Source of the DNA: Xanthobacteraceae bacterium
Lineage (GTDB): Bacteria > Pseudomonadota > Alphaproteobacteria > Rhizobiales > Xanthobacteraceae
Assembly: GCA_030039105.1 (NCBI GenBank)
Contig: JASHQO010000401.1
Span: forward strand, 1-12,380
Length of the DNA: 12,380 nucleotides
Direction of reading: 5' to 3'
Below are positions 11,947-12,380 of the stretch, in pieces; position 1 is the first letter of the stretch, and each line of letters begins with the position of its first letter. The position numbers and the translations under genes are program-made. The notes beneath the pieces are model-generated. The model had not been told where the DNA came from. It did no database searches and saw only the letters and a program-made list of their open reading frames with translations.

Positions 11947-12380
11947 CTACTTCAGCTCGATGCTATCGCGAACGGTGCGCATCCGCGCCAGCGCCGTCGT
12001 CCATTCCGCCGTCTTCGATATGCCGATCATCTGCATGAAGCCGCCTGAGCCGAAGCGCAGCCATTGCGCCACCATGAGATCGGCATCGGTGCGGATATCC
12101 TTGGCCTGCGCCATGGTCTGAAAGCCCGACTGCCCGCCGAGGCGCAGCGGCTCGGACATCGTGAACTTGACGTCCTTGATGCCGACGATCTGGTCAAAGG
12201 CCATGCGCGCGAATTGCGGGCGGTCGTCGGCCTCGTTCGGGCCGCCGGGAAAGGCGGCGATGACCATGCGGGCTTCGAAATTGTCGGTGGCCTGTCCCTC
12301 CGGATTGTCGATCAACGACACGGCGTGGCCGAGCAGCACGCTCTGAATATGAAAGCCGGCCAGGTCGCCGATGCCAAACG
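11947..12380 (-). CDS. conserved protein of unknown function, C-terminal part (5' end outside window)
   Basis: The frame is open from the right window edge to a TAG stop at 11947-11949, giving 144 whole codons. It begins FGIGDLAGFHIQSVLLGHAV; the GTG at 12339 is internal because the coding pattern continues upstream of it. Other landmarks are LIDNPEGQATDNFEARMVIA, AFPGGPNEADDRPQFARMAF, DQIVGIKDVKFTMSEPLRLG and the end TALARMRTVRDSIELK. I believe homologues occur downstream of grpE in related genomes, but I do not recognise a named family. The alternating beta pattern and final helix (WTTALARMRTVRDSIE) recall small alpha-beta proteins of the PsbP/DcrB kind; this is a guess. No membrane segment is visible in the part seen. 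The N-terminus would show whether it is secreted. Confidence 0.8.
   Translation of the reverse strand, partial: FGIGDLAGFHIQSVLLGHAVSLIDNPEGQATDNFEARMVIAAFPGGPNEADDRPQFARMAFDQIVGIKDVKFTMSEPLRLGGQSGFQTMAQAKDIRTDADLMVAQWLRFGSGGFMQMIGISKTAEWTTALARMRTVRDSIELK

Overview
This is a high-GC chromosomal window from an alphaproteobacterium, most likely of the order Hyphomicrobiales (Rhizobiales) and near Bradyrhizobiaceae/Xanthobacteraceae. The evidence is the rph-rdgB-hemW block beside hrcA-grpE, the yraN-rsmI pair next to an LpoA-like lipoprotein, and CGTCATTGCGAG-type and GAGCATGATC-type intergenic repeats that I associate with this group. No database search was possible; species-level placement is not attempted.

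Layout. Positions 1-464 hold the C-terminal signalling half of a chemoreceptor. Convergent to it are yraN and rsmI on the minus strand, with overlapping reading frames. Divergent from rsmI is a periplasmic-binding-fold lipoprotein (penicillin-binding protein activator type). Positions 3195-5254 hold a three-gene accessory block: a minus-strand tautomerase and FMN-binding split-barrel oxidase-like gene, and a divergent LysR regulator. This block is bounded on both sides by the same 14-bp palindrome in an inverted arrangement. Then come hemW, rdgB and rph on the minus strand. A plus-strand MmgE/PrpD-family gene follows, abutting the remnant of a minus-strand GNAT acetyltransferase. Next are the heat-shock genes hrcA and grpE. 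The window ends in a conserved protein of unknown function that runs off the right edge.

How the genes work together. HrcA (heat-shock repressor) and GrpE (DnaK nucleotide exchange factor) form a heat-shock module; no CIRCE operator is seen in the window. Rph and RdgB act in RNA maturation and nucleotide-pool cleansing, and HemW in heme handling; the three form a likely minus-strand transcription unit. The LysR gene probably controls the divergent tautomerase/oxidase-like pair through a perfect 9-bp inverted repeat between them.

Most of the window is ordinary housekeeping DNA. I did not find a convincing new defence or catalytic system. The items most worth a second look are: (1) a heptanucleotide tandem repeat at the rdgB start that places three ATGs in three different frames; (2) the palindrome-bounded LysR/tautomerase block; (3) the GNAT gene cut off exactly at the MmgE/PrpD stop codon; (4) a mosaic palindromic element between hrcA and grpE containing a 26-bp perfect palindrome; and (5) the apparent loss of family motif residues in the MmgE/PrpD protein.
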